Source of the DNA: Azospirillum sp. TSH100
GTDB taxonomy: Bacteria > Pseudomonadota > Alphaproteobacteria > Azospirillales > Azospirillaceae
Reading direction: 5' to 3'
NCBI RefSeq assembly: GCF_004923295.1
Contig: NZ_CP039634.1
Span: 2,074,001 to 2,138,000 of the forward strand
DNA length: 64,000 bases
Part shown: positions 9,098 through 17,365 of the stretch, piece after piece
Position numbering within the stretch: position 1 is the first letter of the stretch
Layout: every line of letters begins with the position of its first letter
Notes under the pieces: model-generated
Told to the model about the DNA's origin: nothing
Databases searched by the model: none
Seen by the model: the letters and a program-made list of their open reading frames with translations, nothing else
Position numbers and translations under genes: made by a program

Positions 9098-9335
9098 TGC
9101 CCAGGGCTTCCTTGTAGAGCTCCAGGATGGCTTCCTGCTCCTGGCGGTCGGCCTTGTCCATCTTCCGCAGGCGGATGATCTGCCGGATGATCTTGGTGTC
9201 GAACCCGGTGCCCTTCGCCTCGGCGTAGACCTCCTTGATGTCTTCCTGCAGACCGCGCTTTTCCTCTTCGAGACGCTCGATGCGCTCGACGAAGGACTTC
9301 AGGCGATCCGCCGCGATGCCGCCGACGTCGGACAT
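9087..9335 (-). CDS. gapR: GapR-like nucleoid-associated protein (DUF2312)
   Basis: An 82-residue DUF2312 protein. It has a coiled-coil first half (RLKSFVERIERLEEEKRGLQEDIKEVYAEAKG) followed by GFDTKIIRQIIRLRKMDKADRQEQEAILELY, which is near-invariant in the family. In Caulobacter, GapR binds overtwisted, AT-rich DNA ahead of replication and transcription and stimulates topoisomerases; the same role is inferred here. Length is normal (about 80-90 residues). The ATG at 9335 has GAGG seven bases upstream. The gene is monocistronic, convergent with trpE(G) and divergent from the pnt operon. Confidence 0.93.
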   Translation of the reverse strand: MSDVGGIAADRLKSFVERIERLEEEKRGLQEDIKEVYAEAKGTGFDTKIIRQIIRLRKMDKADRQEQEAILELYKEALGMVE

Positions 9336-9731
9336 GGCAAAACCTCAAACGATGGGGGTGTTCGTGAACGGGGCGGGACAATATCGGCGGGCGGGAGGAA
9401 TGGCAAGCCGGCGATGCGACCCAAGAGCATAAGGCAGGCGCACGGCAGAGATCCGGCTGCGTCATCCGGTCGCGGCAATGCCTTCGTACAAGCTGGACCA
9501 TCGCCGGGATTTGAACAGCTCGTGGCTCATTTGTCTTGTTGCATGAAACAATCGTACGATGGACTTACTTAGCCATTCCCTTTGTTGCGGCGCACCCAAT
9601 AGGCTGGTATTACCATCGTTGGGTTCGGCTTCACAAAGTCACATGGATCCGGCATGTATGCGCGTCGTCTGTGCCGATAACCCATGGGGGATGCCGGGAT
9701 CGGCGAATTTGAGGCAGGGGAGTTTAATCTA
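9336..9731. other. gapR-pnt divergent intergenic region
   Basis: About 396 bp with no credible ORF. It holds a weak sigma-70-like promoter candidate for pnt (TTGCGG at 9585-9590, 17 bases, TATTAC at 9608-9613). It also carries AAACAATCGTACG (9546-9558), which recurs upstream of the MarR gene near 49,940. A stretch near 9510 looks superficially like a tRNA T-arm but has no matching stems. Confidence 0.35.
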
Positions 9732-10880
9732 ATGAAAGTCGCCATTCCAAAGGAGCGACGTGCGGGCGAACTTCGCGTGGCCGCCTCACCGGAAACGGTG
9801 AAGAAACTGAAGGGTTTGGGACTGGACGTGGTGGTTGAGAGCGGGGCCGGTCTCGGTTCCAGCATCACCGACGCCGCGTTCGAGGCGGCGGGGGCCGCCA
9901 TCGCCGCCGACGCGGCCTCGGCGCTGGCCGATGCCGACATCGTGCTGAAGGTCCAGCGGCCGCTGATCGCCGCGGAAGGCGGCGAGGACGAGCTGGCGCT
10001 GATCCGCAAGGGTGCGCTGCTGTTCGCCATCCTCAATCCCTACAACAGCCGCGACCATGTGAAGGCCTATGCCGATGCCGGCGTGAATGCCTTCGCCATG
10101 GAGTTCATGCCGCGCATCACCCGCGCCCAGGTCATGGACGTGCTGTCCTCCCAGGCCAACCTCGCCGGCTACAAGGCCGTCGTCGATGCCGCCTCGGAAT
10201 ATGGCCGCGCCTTCCCGATGATGATGACCGCCGCCGGCACCGTGCCGCCGGCGAGAGCCTTCATCATGGGCGTCGGCGTCGCCGGCCTGCAGGCCATCGC
10301 CACCGCCAAGCGGCTCGGCGCCATCGTCTCGGCCACCGACGTGCGCCCGGCGGTGAAGGAGCAGGTGCAGTCGCTGGGCGGCAGCTTCGTCGCCGTCGAG
10401 AACGACGAGTTCCGCCAAGCCGAGACCGCCGGCGGCTACGCCAAGGAGATGTCCGACGACTATAAGCGCCAGCAGGCCGCCCTGGTTGCCGAGCACATCA
10501 AGAAGCAGGACATCGTCATCACCACCGCGCTGATCCCCGGCCGCAAGGCGCCGATCCTGGTGACGGCGGAGCATGTGGCGTCGATGAAGCCGGGTTCGGT
10601 CATCATCGATCTGGCGGTTGAGCAGGGCGGCAACGTCGAGGGTTCCAAGCTGGGCGAGGTGGTGACCACGGCCAACGGCGTGAAGATCGTCGGCCATGCC
10701 AACTACGCCAGCCGCATCGCCGAGAGCGCCTCGCTGCTCTACGCCAAGAACCTGCTGGCGCTGCTGACGTCGCTGCACGGCAAGGACACCGGCGTGGCCG
10801 TCAACTGGGACGACGAGATCGTCAAGGCCATCGCGCTGACCCGCGACGGCGCCGTCGTCCACCCCGCCTTCGCCGGCTGA
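9732..10880 (+). CDS. pntAA: NAD(P)+ transhydrogenase alpha subunit 1 (soluble dI domain)
   Basis: A 382-residue NAD(H)-binding dI component of the proton-translocating transhydrogenase, which drives NADPH formation with the proton gradient. It starts [20 protein letters not shown], as alanine dehydrogenase/PNT proteins do. The nucleotide site is visible as [27 protein letters not shown], and the mobile loop region as [18 protein letters not shown]. Length matches the split alpha-1 subunit of alphaproteobacteria rather than E. coli PntA, which fuses dI with membrane helices. The ATG at 9732 has GGGGAG nine bases upstream; the upstream in-frame extension is not conserved. It is the first of three genes in an operon. 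Confidence 0.95.
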   Translation: MKVAIPKERRAGELRVAASPETVKKLKGLGLDVVVESGAGLGSSITDAAFEAAGAAIAADAASALADADIVLKVQRPLIAAEGGEDELALIRKGALLFAILNPYNSRDHVKAYADAGVNAFAMEFMPRITRAQVMDVLSSQANLAGYKAVVDAASEYGRAFPMMMTAAGTVPPARAFIMGVGVAGLQAIATAKRLGAIVSATDVRPAVKEQVQSLGGSFVAVENDEFRQAETAGGYAKEMSDDYKRQQAALVAEHIKKQDIVITTALIPGRKAPILVTAEHVASMKPGSVIIDLAVEQGGNVEGSKLGEVVTTANGVKIVGHANYASRIAESASLLYAKNLLALLTSLHGKDTGVAVNWDDEIVKAIALTRDGAVVHPAFAG

Positions 10881-10906
10881 CCGGGCGCCCGAGGAGACTT
10901 ACCGCA

Positions 10907-11326
10907 ATGGATCAGACCCAACTGTCCGCCCGTATTGCCGAGCTGAAGGCGAACCTCGCGGCGCTCGGCCAGCAGGCCGACCAGCTGGCCGCCCAGGTCG
11001 CGCACGCCGCCCAGCCCGCCGCCGAGGCGGCTGGCGGTCACGGCAACTTCTTTGTCACCGGCCTGACGGTGCTCGTGCTGGCCTGCTTTGTCGGCTACTA
11101 CGTCGTCTGGCGCGTCACCCCGGCCCTGCACTCGCCCCTGATGGCCGTCACCAACGCCGTGTCGTCTGTCATCATCGTCGGCGCGCTGGTCGCCGCCGGA
11201 CCGGCCGGTTTCGACTTCTCCAAGGTTCTCGGCTTCCTCGCCGTCATCCTGGCGTCCGTCAACATCTTCGGCGGCTTCCTGGTGACCCAGCGCATGCTCT
11301 CCATGTTCAAGAAGAAGGGCAAGTAA
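10907..11326 (+). CDS. pntAB: NAD(P) transhydrogenase alpha subunit 2 (membrane)
   Basis: A 139-residue membrane subunit with an Ala/Gln-rich cytoplasmic N-terminus (about 1-45) and three to four helices. These include [20 protein letters not shown], then the conserved [20 protein letters not shown] and [23 protein letters not shown], ending in a Lys tail. The motif around TNA is part of the dII proton channel. It follows pntAA by 26 bases with GAGGAG before the ATG, and is four bases from pntB. Confidence 0.95.
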   Translation: MDQTQLSARIAELKANLAALGQQADQLAAQVAHAAQPAAEAAGGHGNFFVTGLTVLVLACFVGYYVVWRVTPALHSPLMAVTNAVSSVIIVGALVAAGPAGFDFSKVLGFLAVILASVNIFGGFLVTQRMLSMFKKKGK

Positions 11327-11330
11327 GACC

Positions 11331-12725
11331 ATGGAAACCTTGTCGGCCCTTCTCTATCTCGTCGCCTCCATCTGCTTCATCATGGCGCTGCGTGGGCTCT
11401 CCAGCCCGGAGACCTCGCGCCAGGGCAACATCTACGGCATGGTCGGCATGACCATCGCCATCCTGACCACGCTGGCCTCGCCCATCGTCCAATCCTATTG
11501 GATGATCGTGCTCGGCATCGCCATCGGCGGGGCCATCGGCTATGTGGTCGCCAAGAAGATCGAGATGACGGCGCTGCCGCAGCTGGTCGCCGCCTTCCAC
11601 TCGCTGGTCGGTCTGGCCGCCGTCTTCGTGGCGCTCGCCGCCTTCTATTCGCCGGAGGCCTACGGCATCGGTCTGCCCGGTGCCATCGCCAAGGGCTCGC
11701 TGATCGAGATGGCGCTGGGCACCGCGGTCGGCGCCATCACCTTCACCGGCTCCATCGTCGCCTTCGCCAAGCTCCAGGGGCTGGTCACCGGCAAGCCGCT
11801 GGTCTTCCCGATGCAGCATCCGCTGAATGCGGCGCTGGGCGTGCTGACCGTCATCCTGATCATCTGGCTGGTGCAGTCCAACTCGACCGCCGCCATGTGG
11901 CTGATCATTCTGGTGGCGCTGGCCCTGGGCTTCCTGCTGATCCTGCCGATCGGCGGCGCCGATATGCCGGTCGTCATCTCGATGCTGAACAGCTATTCGG
12001 GCTGGGCGGCCTGCGGCATCGGCTTCACCCTGCAGAACAACCTGCTGATCATCACCGGTGCGCTGGTCGGCTCTTCGGGCGCGATCCTGTCCTACATCAT
12101 GTGCAAGGGCATGAACCGCTCGATCTTCAACGTCATCCTCGGCGGCTTCGGCGGCGAGTCTGCCGCGGCCGGCGGTCCCGCCAAGGGCCCGCAGGGCTCG
12201 GTCAAGGCCGGCTCGGCCGAGGACGCTGCCTACATCATGAAGAACGCCCAGTCGGTCATCATCGTCCCCGGCTATGGTATGGCCGTCGCCCAGGCTCAGC
12301 ATGCCCTGCGTGAAATGGCCGACGTGCTGAAACATGAGGGCGTCGATGTGAAGTACGCCATCCACCCGGTGGCGGGCCGCATGCCCGGTCACATGAACGT
12401 GCTGCTGGCCGAAGCCAATGTGCCCTACGACGAGGTGTTCGAGCTGGAGGACATCAACCGCGACTTCGGCACGGCGGATGTGGCCTTCGTCATCGGCGCC
12501 AACGACGTGACCAACCCGGCGGCCAAGACCGACCCGACCTCTCCCATCTACGGCATGCCGATTCTGGACGTGGAGAAGGCCAAGACGGTGTTCTTCATCA
12601 AGCGCGGCATGGCCGCCGGCTATGCCGGTGTCGAGAACGAGCTGTTCTTCCGCCCCAACACCATGATGCTGTTCGGCGACGCCAAGAAGGTCACCGAAGA
12701 GGTCGTCAAGGCGATGGAAGCCTGA
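11331..12725 (+). CDS. pntB: NAD(P) transhydrogenase beta subunit
   Basis: A 464-residue subunit. It combines the rest of membrane domain dII (about 1-260, eight or nine helices; it includes QLVAAFHSLVGLAAVFVALAA with the proton-pathway His) with the NADP(H)-binding dIII domain (about 285-464). The dIII fingerprints are VPGYGMAVAQAQHALREM, HPVAGRMPGHMNVLLAEA, IGANDVTNPAA and KRGMAAGYAGVENELFF. With PntAA and PntAB it forms the complete proton-pumping transhydrogenase in the inner membrane. A strong terminator follows 25 bp downstream. Confidence 0.96.
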   Translation: METLSALLYLVASICFIMALRGLSSPETSRQGNIYGMVGMTIAILTTLASPIVQSYWMIVLGIAIGGAIGYVVAKKIEMTALPQLVAAFHSLVGLAAVFVALAAFYSPEAYGIGLPGAIAKGSLIEMALGTAVGAITFTGSIVAFAKLQGLVTGKPLVFPMQHPLNAALGVLTVILIIWLVQSNSTAAMWLIILVALALGFLLILPIGGADMPVVISMLNSYSGWAACGIGFTLQNNLLIITGALVGSSGAILSYIMCKGMNRSIFNVILGGFGGESAAAGGPAKGPQGSVKAGSAEDAAYIMKNAQSVIIVPGYGMAVAQAQHALREMADVLKHEGVDVKYAIHPVAGRMPGHMNVLLAEANVPYDEVFELEDINRDFGTADVAFVIGANDVTNPAAKTDPTSPIYGMPILDVEKAKTVFFIKRGMAAGYAGVENELFFRPNTMMLFGDAKKVTEEVVKAMEA

Positions 12726-12749
12726 TCGGTTTTCACGAGCAGTTGACCG

Positions 12750-12790
12750 AAACGGGCGCGGGGGGCGAGGCTTCCCGCGCCCGTTTCTTT
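12750..12790 (+). terminator. pnt operon terminator
   Basis: A 13-bp perfect stem (AAACGGGCGCGGG 12750-12762, complement 12774-12786) with an 11-nt loop, followed by CTTTTG. Confidence 0.85.
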
Positions 12791-12824
12791 TGGGCCGATA
12801 ACGAAAAGAGAGGATGCGGAAGCC

Positions 12825-13112
12825 ATGACCGCTTACATCATCGCCGACGTTCGCGTGACCGATCCCGTGGCCTATGAGGTCTACAAGTCGCTGACCCCCG
12901 ATGCGATCGCCAGGAACGGCGGGCGCTTCCTCAGTCGTGGCGGCGAGACGGCGGTGCTGGAAGGCGGTTGGCAGCCCAGCCGCATCGTCATACTGGAATT
13001 CCCGGACATGGCGACCGCCAAGGCGTTCTATGACAGTCCGGAATACCGAAAGGCCCGCGAGGCCCGGCGCGATGCAGCCGACTTCAAGATGATCGTGGTG
13101 GAAGGGCTGTAA
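12825..13112 (+). CDS. DUF1330 family protein
   Basis: A 95-residue dimeric alpha/beta ferredoxin-like protein of the DUF1330 family. It has the recognisable frame TAYIIADVRVTDPVAYEVYK, GGRFLSRGGETAVLEG, RIVILEFPDMATAKAFYDSPEY and a C-terminal strand. No biochemical role is established for the family. The ATG at 12825 follows a GCGGAAG purine stretch. It stands between the pnt terminator and a 12-bp hairpin at 13217, so it is probably monocistronic. Confidence 0.88.
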   Translation: MTAYIIADVRVTDPVAYEVYKSLTPDAIARNGGRFLSRGGETAVLEGGWQPSRIVILEFPDMATAKAFYDSPEYRKAREARRDAADFKMIVVEGL

Positions 13113-13216
13113 CAGCCTGTCCGCAACGACCGGCCGGCACGGTTACCAACCGTTACACAAGACCGTTTGCAGGACATACAGCCGCAACACGGCGCCGGTA
13201 ACGCTTGTCGTCACCG

Positions 13217-13246
13217 GGAACCGGCGGAGGACAATCCGCCGGTTCC
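13217..13246 (+). terminator. Strong hairpin downstream of DUF1330 gene
   Basis: A 12-bp perfect stem (GGAACCGGCGGA 13217-13228 with its complement 13235-13246) and a 6-nt loop. It lacks a T tract, so it may be a terminator, an RNA-stability element or a leader structure for the small ORF at 13270. Confidence 0.45.
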
Positions 13247-13269
13247 ACCATAGTGACGGATGCCCGACC

Positions 13270-13398
13270 ATGGACGATGACGATCTGCTCGACCCACTCG
13301 ATTCGCACCCCAGGCTTTGGACACGCATCGCCATGGCGATCCTGATGGTGGGTGTATCGCTGTGCGGCGTGTCGCTCTACCTGCTGACGGAGACCTGA
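13270..13398 (+). CDS. Small single-pass membrane protein (hypothetical)
   Basis: A 42-codon ORF. It has an acidic N-terminus (MDDDDLLDPLD), a short basic stretch and one hydrophobic helix (about residues 19-40), ending LLTET. Charge distribution and length look like a real small inner-membrane protein rather than a shadow frame. There is no strong ribosome binding site; GTGACGG lies upstream. It lies 170 bp before the ABC importer genes in the same direction. I do not recognise the family. Confidence 0.4.
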   Translation: MDDDDLLDPLDSHPRLWTRIAMAILMVGVSLCGVSLYLLTET

Positions 13399-13467
13399 GC
13401 CCTGCCGATCCCGGCCGTGCTGCATCCACGTTTCCCGCGGCTTTATCCGGAAAAACAACTGCATTTC

Positions 13468-13505
13468 TTATGTGGTATGGTGAATTCCCTTTTCCTGTTA
13501 TGTGG
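13468..13505 (+). repeat. Direct repeat TTATGTGG upstream of ABC operon
   Basis: TTATGTGG occurs at 13468-13475 and again at 13498-13505, 30 bp apart (about three helical turns), in an AT-rich stretch 70-105 bp before the solute-binding protein start. The spacing suggests a regulator binding site. Confidence 0.3.
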
Positions 13506-13571
13506 AAATCACTCTTCTCCAACCGTACAACCGTGCTAAATAGCGTCGGAACCTTAGCCGAGGACGATCCG

Positions 13572-14600
13572 ATGCTCCGCCTGACCCGCCGAACCACTCT
13601 TGCCGCCCTGATCGCCCTTGGCACGGCTGCCGCCGTCATGCCCGGCACCGTGCGCGCCGCCGATCCGGTGAAGCTGGAAATCGGCTATATCCCGATCCTG
13701 GCGGCATCGCCGCTGTTCATCGTCGATGGGCAGGGCTGGGCCAAGGATGCCGGGATCACGCTGAAGCTGACCCGTTTCGAATCCGGCCCGCATGCCATCC
13801 AGGCCATGGCGGCCGGCCAGATCGACCTGCTTTATGCTGGCGTCGCTCCGGTCCTGGTCGCCCGCACCAAGGGTGCCGACATTTCGGTCATCGCCAACTC
13901 GGCGGTGGAGGAGATGGTGGTCGCCGCCCGCGGTCCCTTCGCCAAGGCGATGGGCGCCACGCCGACCGCGGAGTCCTTCAAGAAGTTCGCCGCCGACACC
14001 GGCCGCAAGGCGAAGATCGGCACGCAGCCGCCGGGCTCCGTTCCCGACACCGTGCTGAAGCACTGGCTGTTCAAGGTGGTCAAGGTCGATCCGGCCGACG
14101 TGGAGCTGGTGCCGATGGGCATCGAGAAGACGCAGCAGGCCCTGCTGGCCGGTGCGCTCGATGCTGCCACCATCCGCGAGCCAACGGTGACCGTCACCCA
14201 GCAGATGGACCCGAACGTTGCCCTGCTCGCCACCGGCGCGCAGATGTTCCCGGACCAGCCCGGCACCGTCGTCGCCGCCCGTGCGGAGGTGCTGAAGAAG
14301 AACCCAGACGCCATCAAGGCGCTGGTCAAGGCTCACATCCGCGCGGTCGAGCTGATCGCCAAGGATCCGGCGGGATCGGCCAAGATCGTGAACAACTATC
14401 TGGGCAAGGGCCTGATGGAGCCGGCGACGCTGGAGGCCGCCTTCAAGGGGCCGGGATCGAAGTTCGTCGCCGATCCGCACAAGGTCGTCCCGGCGGTCGA
14501 GCAGATGATGGCCTATACCAAGGAGATCGGATCGGCCAGCGAGACCGTTCCGGTGGCCGAGGCCTTCGACTTCAGCTTCTACGACGCCGCCGTCAAGTAA
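13572..14600 (+). CDS. ABC transporter substrate-binding protein (nitrate/sulfonate/taurine type)
   Basis: A 342-residue periplasmic binding protein with a signal peptide (RRTTLAALIALGTAAAVMPGTVRAA, mature from about residue 31; the twin Arg may be incidental). The NMT1/SsuA-like core begins VKLEIGYIPILAASPLFIVDGQGWAKDAGI and includes AMAAGQIDLLYAGVAPVLVA. The true substrate is not evident; sulfonates, taurine, nitrate or pyrimidine precursors are all possible. ATG at 13572 has GAGGA seven bases upstream. The ORF can be extended upstream to 13317, but that segment lacks a signal sequence and overlaps the small ORF. It is first in a three-gene importer operon. Confidence 0.88.
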   Translation: MLRLTRRTTLAALIALGTAAAVMPGTVRAADPVKLEIGYIPILAASPLFIVDGQGWAKDAGITLKLTRFESGPHAIQAMAAGQIDLLYAGVAPVLVARTKGADISVIANSAVEEMVVAARGPFAKAMGATPTAESFKKFAADTGRKAKIGTQPPGSVPDTVLKHWLFKVVKVDPADVELVPMGIEKTQQALLAGALDAATIREPTVTVTQQMDPNVALLATGAQMFPDQPGTVVAARAEVLKKNPDAIKALVKAHIRAVELIAKDPAGSAKIVNNYLGKGLMEPATLEAAFKGPGSKFVADPHKVVPAVEQMMAYTKEIGSASETVPVAEAFDFSFYDAAVK

Positions 14601-14632
14601 AGACGGCCGGGCCTGAGGACATCGACAAGCCG

Positions 14633-15385
14633 ATGAAGACCACCAACAAGATCGCCCTGTCGGCGCTGGGCGTCGTCGTCTTCCTGCTGGCGTGGGAAGC
14701 GGTTGCGCGCAGTGGCGTCGTGCCGGCCCGGCTGCTGCCGTCACCGAGCGCGGTGCCCGCCGCCTTCCTGACCGAGTTCAACAGCGGTACGTGGCAGGCG
14801 ATGGTGCTGGCCAGCCTGTCGCACTATCTGGTCGGGCTGTCGCTGGGCACTTTCCTCGGCGTATCCTTCGGAACGGCGGCTGCGCTGTGGGGCAAGTGGG
14901 ACGCCTTCCAAGCCTGGGTGGTGCGCATGTTGCGCCCGATCCCGGCGATTGCCTGGATCCCCTTTGCCATCATCTGGTTCGGCGTCAGCGAAGGGGCGGC
15001 ATCGTTCCTGATCGCGCTGACGGTGTTCTGGATCAACTATTACGCCAGCTACGCTGCGGTGCGTGGGGTCGACAAGGACCTGATCGAGCTGGGCTATGCC
15101 TTCGGCCAGGGCGGACTGATCCCGCGCCTGTTCAAGATCATCCTGCCGGGCGCCCTGCCGGGCATCCTTTCTGGCCTGCGCGCCGGTCTGGGCCAGGGCT
15201 GGATGACCGTGGTCGCGGCCGAACTGTTCGGCATCTCCGGCCTCGGCATGCGGATGATGGAGGCGTCGGGCCTGCTGGCCACCCACATCGTCGTCCTCTA
15301 CATGGTCACCATCGCGCTGCTCTACGGCGTGTCGGATTTCCTGTTCATGCAAGTTCAGTCGCGGGTGCTCTCATGGCAGCGGTGA
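14633..15385 (+). CDS. ABC transporter permease (SsuC/TauC-like)
   Basis: A 250-residue inner-membrane permease with about six TM helices. The EAA-type loop that contacts the ATPase reads ELGYAFGQGGLIPRLFKIILPGALPGILSGLRAGLGQGW. It belongs to the BPD_transp_1 family, nitrate/sulfonate/bicarbonate branch. It begins 32 bases after the binding-protein gene and overlaps the ATPase gene by 13 bases, which supports translational coupling. Confidence 0.9.
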   Translation: MKTTNKIALSALGVVVFLLAWEAVARSGVVPARLLPSPSAVPAAFLTEFNSGTWQAMVLASLSHYLVGLSLGTFLGVSFGTAAALWGKWDAFQAWVVRMLRPIPAIAWIPFAIIWFGVSEGAASFLIALTVFWINYYASYAAVRGVDKDLIELGYAFGQGGLIPRLFKIILPGALPGILSGLRAGLGQGWMTVVAAELFGISGLGMRMMEASGLLATHIVVLYMVTIALLYGVSDFLFMQVQSRVLSWQR

Positions 15386-16140
15386 CCCTTTCCAAGACCG
15401 CAGCCGCGTCGGTCATCGATCTTGTGGACGTGTCCATCGGCTACGGCAAGGACGCGCCGCCGGTGCTGGTCGACGTCAACCTGTCGGTCGAGCGCGGCAG
15501 CTTCGTCGCCATTGTCGGTCCGTCCGGAGTCGGCAAGTCCACCTTGCTGCGCGTCGTCGCCGGCCTGCACACCGCCCGCAGCGGCGGCGTCACCATCCAT
15601 CAGGACCAACGCCCCGGCCACCGTCCGGTCGGGCTGGTGTTCCAGGATTCCCGTCTGCTGCCCTGGCGCCGGGTGATCCGCAATGTGGAGTTCGGGCTGG
15701 AGGGCCTGCCGGTCAGCCGTGACGAGCGCCGCCGCCGGGCCGAGGCTGCGTTGAAGCTGGTCCGGCTGGACGGCTATGCCCGCCGCTGGCCCTACGAGCT
15801 GTCGGGCGGCCAGCGCCAGCGCATCGGCATCGCCCGCGCGATGGCGGTGGATCCAGACATCCTGCTGATGGACGAGCCGTTCGGCGCGCTCGACGCCATC
15901 ACCCGCCACAACCTTCAGGACGAGCTTCGCCGCATCCATCAGGAGACGGGCAAGACGGTTCTGTTCGTCACCCATGATCTGGAAGAGGCGGTGCATCTGG
16001 CCGACCGCATCATCGTGCTGGGCGGCACTCCCGCCCGCGTGGTGCGCGACGTGCGCAACACCGCCGGGCGGGATGGCTCGGTGTTCCGCGATCAGGTGGA
16101 ACAGCTGCGTTCCGAGATCGCGGACAATTACAGCATCTGA
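15373..16140 (+). CDS. ABC transporter ATPase (SsuB/TauB-like)
   Basis: A 255-residue ATPase with Walker A GPSGVGKST, Q-loop FQDSRLLPWRR, signature LSGGQRQRIGIARA, Walker B ILLMDEPFGALD and switch His in VTHDLEEAVHLAD. The LLPW following the Q-loop is typical of nitrate/sulfonate/taurine importers. The ATG at 15373 overlaps the permease stop at 15385. It completes a binding-protein/permease/ATPase importer, and a bidirectional terminator follows the stop. Confidence 0.92.
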   Translation: MAAVTLSKTAAASVIDLVDVSIGYGKDAPPVLVDVNLSVERGSFVAIVGPSGVGKSTLLRVVAGLHTARSGGVTIHQDQRPGHRPVGLVFQDSRLLPWRRVIRNVEFGLEGLPVSRDERRRRAEAALKLVRLDGYARRWPYELSGGQRQRIGIARAMAVDPDILLMDEPFGALDAITRHNLQDELRRIHQETGKTVLFVTHDLEEAVHLADRIIVLGGTPARVVRDVRNTAGRDGSVFRDQVEQLRSEIADNYSI

Positions 16141-16162
16141 GGGGTGGGGCTTACCCCACCTC
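16141..16162. terminator. Bidirectional terminator between ABC operon and ilvA
   Basis: GGGGTGGGG (16141-16149), loop CTTA, CCCCACCTC (16154-16162). The loop holds the ilvA stop codon on the minus strand. Confidence 0.6.
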
Positions 16163-17365
16163 CATCATCAGGCTGGTCGGATAGCCGGCGTCCTTCATCC
16201 GGCCGATCAGCGTGTCGACATGCGTCTGGTTGCGGGTTTCCAGCACCACGTCGACCTCGGCCATCTTCACTGGCACATTGTGGAACAGGCGCTGGTGGTG
16301 GACTTCGACGATGTTGGCGCCGGCCTCGCCCAGCAGGCGGGTGACACGAGCGAGAGCACCGGGGGCATCGGTGATGCCGATGCGCAGGCGGACGATACGG
16401 CCCTCATAGACCAGCCCGCGCATCAGTACCTGGGCCATGATGCGGGAATCGATATTGCCGCCTGAAAGGACGATGCCGACCTTGCGGCCGCGGTAGCGCT
16501 CCGGCTCCTCCAGAACGGCGGCAAGCGCTGCTGCACCGGCACCCTCGGCGACCTGTTTCTGCACGGTGGCGAGGCGGTAGACCGCCTCCTCCAGCCGGGC
16601 TTCGCCCACCTCCACCACATCGTCGACCAGGGTGCGGATGATCGGCAGGGTCAGGGCGCCGGGCGCCTTCACAGCGATGCCTTCGGCCACCGTCGCGCCG
16701 CCGCAAGTAATTGGCTGGCCGGCCAGCGCCTGACGCACAGCTGGGTAGAGGCTGCACTGCACTCCGATGATCTCAAGATCCGGCCGCAGTGCCTTGGCAG
16801 CGGTCGCCATGCCCGCGATCAGCCCGCCACCCCCGACGGGAATCACCAGCACGTCGAGATCCGGCACATCCTCAAGCAGCTCCAGCGCTGCGGTCCCTTG
16901 GCCGGCAGCCACCAGCGGGTCGTCATAGGGATGGACGAAGGTCAAGCCGTCGCGCGTCGCCAGATCATGGGCGAAGGCGGCGGCCTCGCTCAGCGTTTCG
17001 CCATGCAGCTCGACCGTGGCGCCGAGATTCTCCGTCCGCTCCACCTTGGTGAAGGGGGTGAAGGCCGGCATGACGATGGTCGAGCGGATGCCCAGCCGGG
17101 TGGCATGGCAGGCCACTGCCTGGGCATGGTTGCCGGCGGACATGGCGATGACGCCGGCGCGGCGCTCCGCCTCGCCCAGCGACAGCAGCTTGTTCAGCGC
17201 GCCGCGCTCCTTGAAGGAGGAGGTGGCGTGCAGGTTCTCCAGCTTCACATGCATCCGGCAACCCGCCATGTCCCCCAGGCGGGGCGCCGGAACCGTGGGC
17301 GTTCGGGACAGGTGCCCCGCGATGCGCGCCGCCGCGGCGCGCACGTCCTCCAGAGTTATGGTCAT
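16151..17365 (-). CDS. ilvA: Threonine ammonia-lyase with ACT domain
   Basis: A 404-residue PLP enzyme that deaminates threonine (or serine) to 2-oxobutyrate. The PLP Lys52 lies in HATSSFKERGALNK. The phosphate-binding loops are SAGNHAQAVACH and PVGGGGLIAGMATA. A C-terminal ACT domain (about 325-404, VRLRIGITDAPGALARVTRLLGEAGANIVEVHHQR) suggests amino-acid control. A single ACT domain and about 400 residues fit the shorter TdcB/IlvA form common in alphaproteobacteria. The ATG at 17365 overlaps the stop of the upstream acylase gene (ATGA), so the two are translationally coupled. Confidence 0.92.
   Translation of the reverse strand: MTITLEDVRAAAARIAGHLSRTPTVPAPRLGDMAGCRMHVKLENLHATSSFKERGALNKLLSLGEAERRAGVIAMSAGNHAQAVACHATRLGIRSTIVMPAFTPFTKVERTENLGATVELHGETLSEAAAFAHDLATRDGLTFVHPYDDPLVAAGQGTAALELLEDVPDLDVLVIPVGGGGLIAGMATAAKALRPDLEIIGVQCSLYPAVRQALAGQPITCGGATVAEGIAVKAPGALTLPIIRTLVDDVVEVGEARLEEAVYRLATVQKQVAEGAGAAALAAVLEEPERYRGRKVGIVLSGGNIDSRIMAQVLMRGLVYEGRIVRLRIGITDAPGALARVTRLLGEAGANIVEVHHQRLFHNVPVKMAEVDVVLETRNQTHVDTLIGRMKDAGYPTSLMMEVG

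Noticed and set aside
9500-9540. T-arm-like stretch (GGGATTTGAACA) suggesting a tRNA
   Set aside because: No matching acceptor, D or anticodon stems on either strand.
9546-9558. AAACAATCGTACG shared with 49938-49950
   Set aside because: A 13-base match is expected by chance several times in 64 kb; both copies are intergenic, but there is no other shared context.
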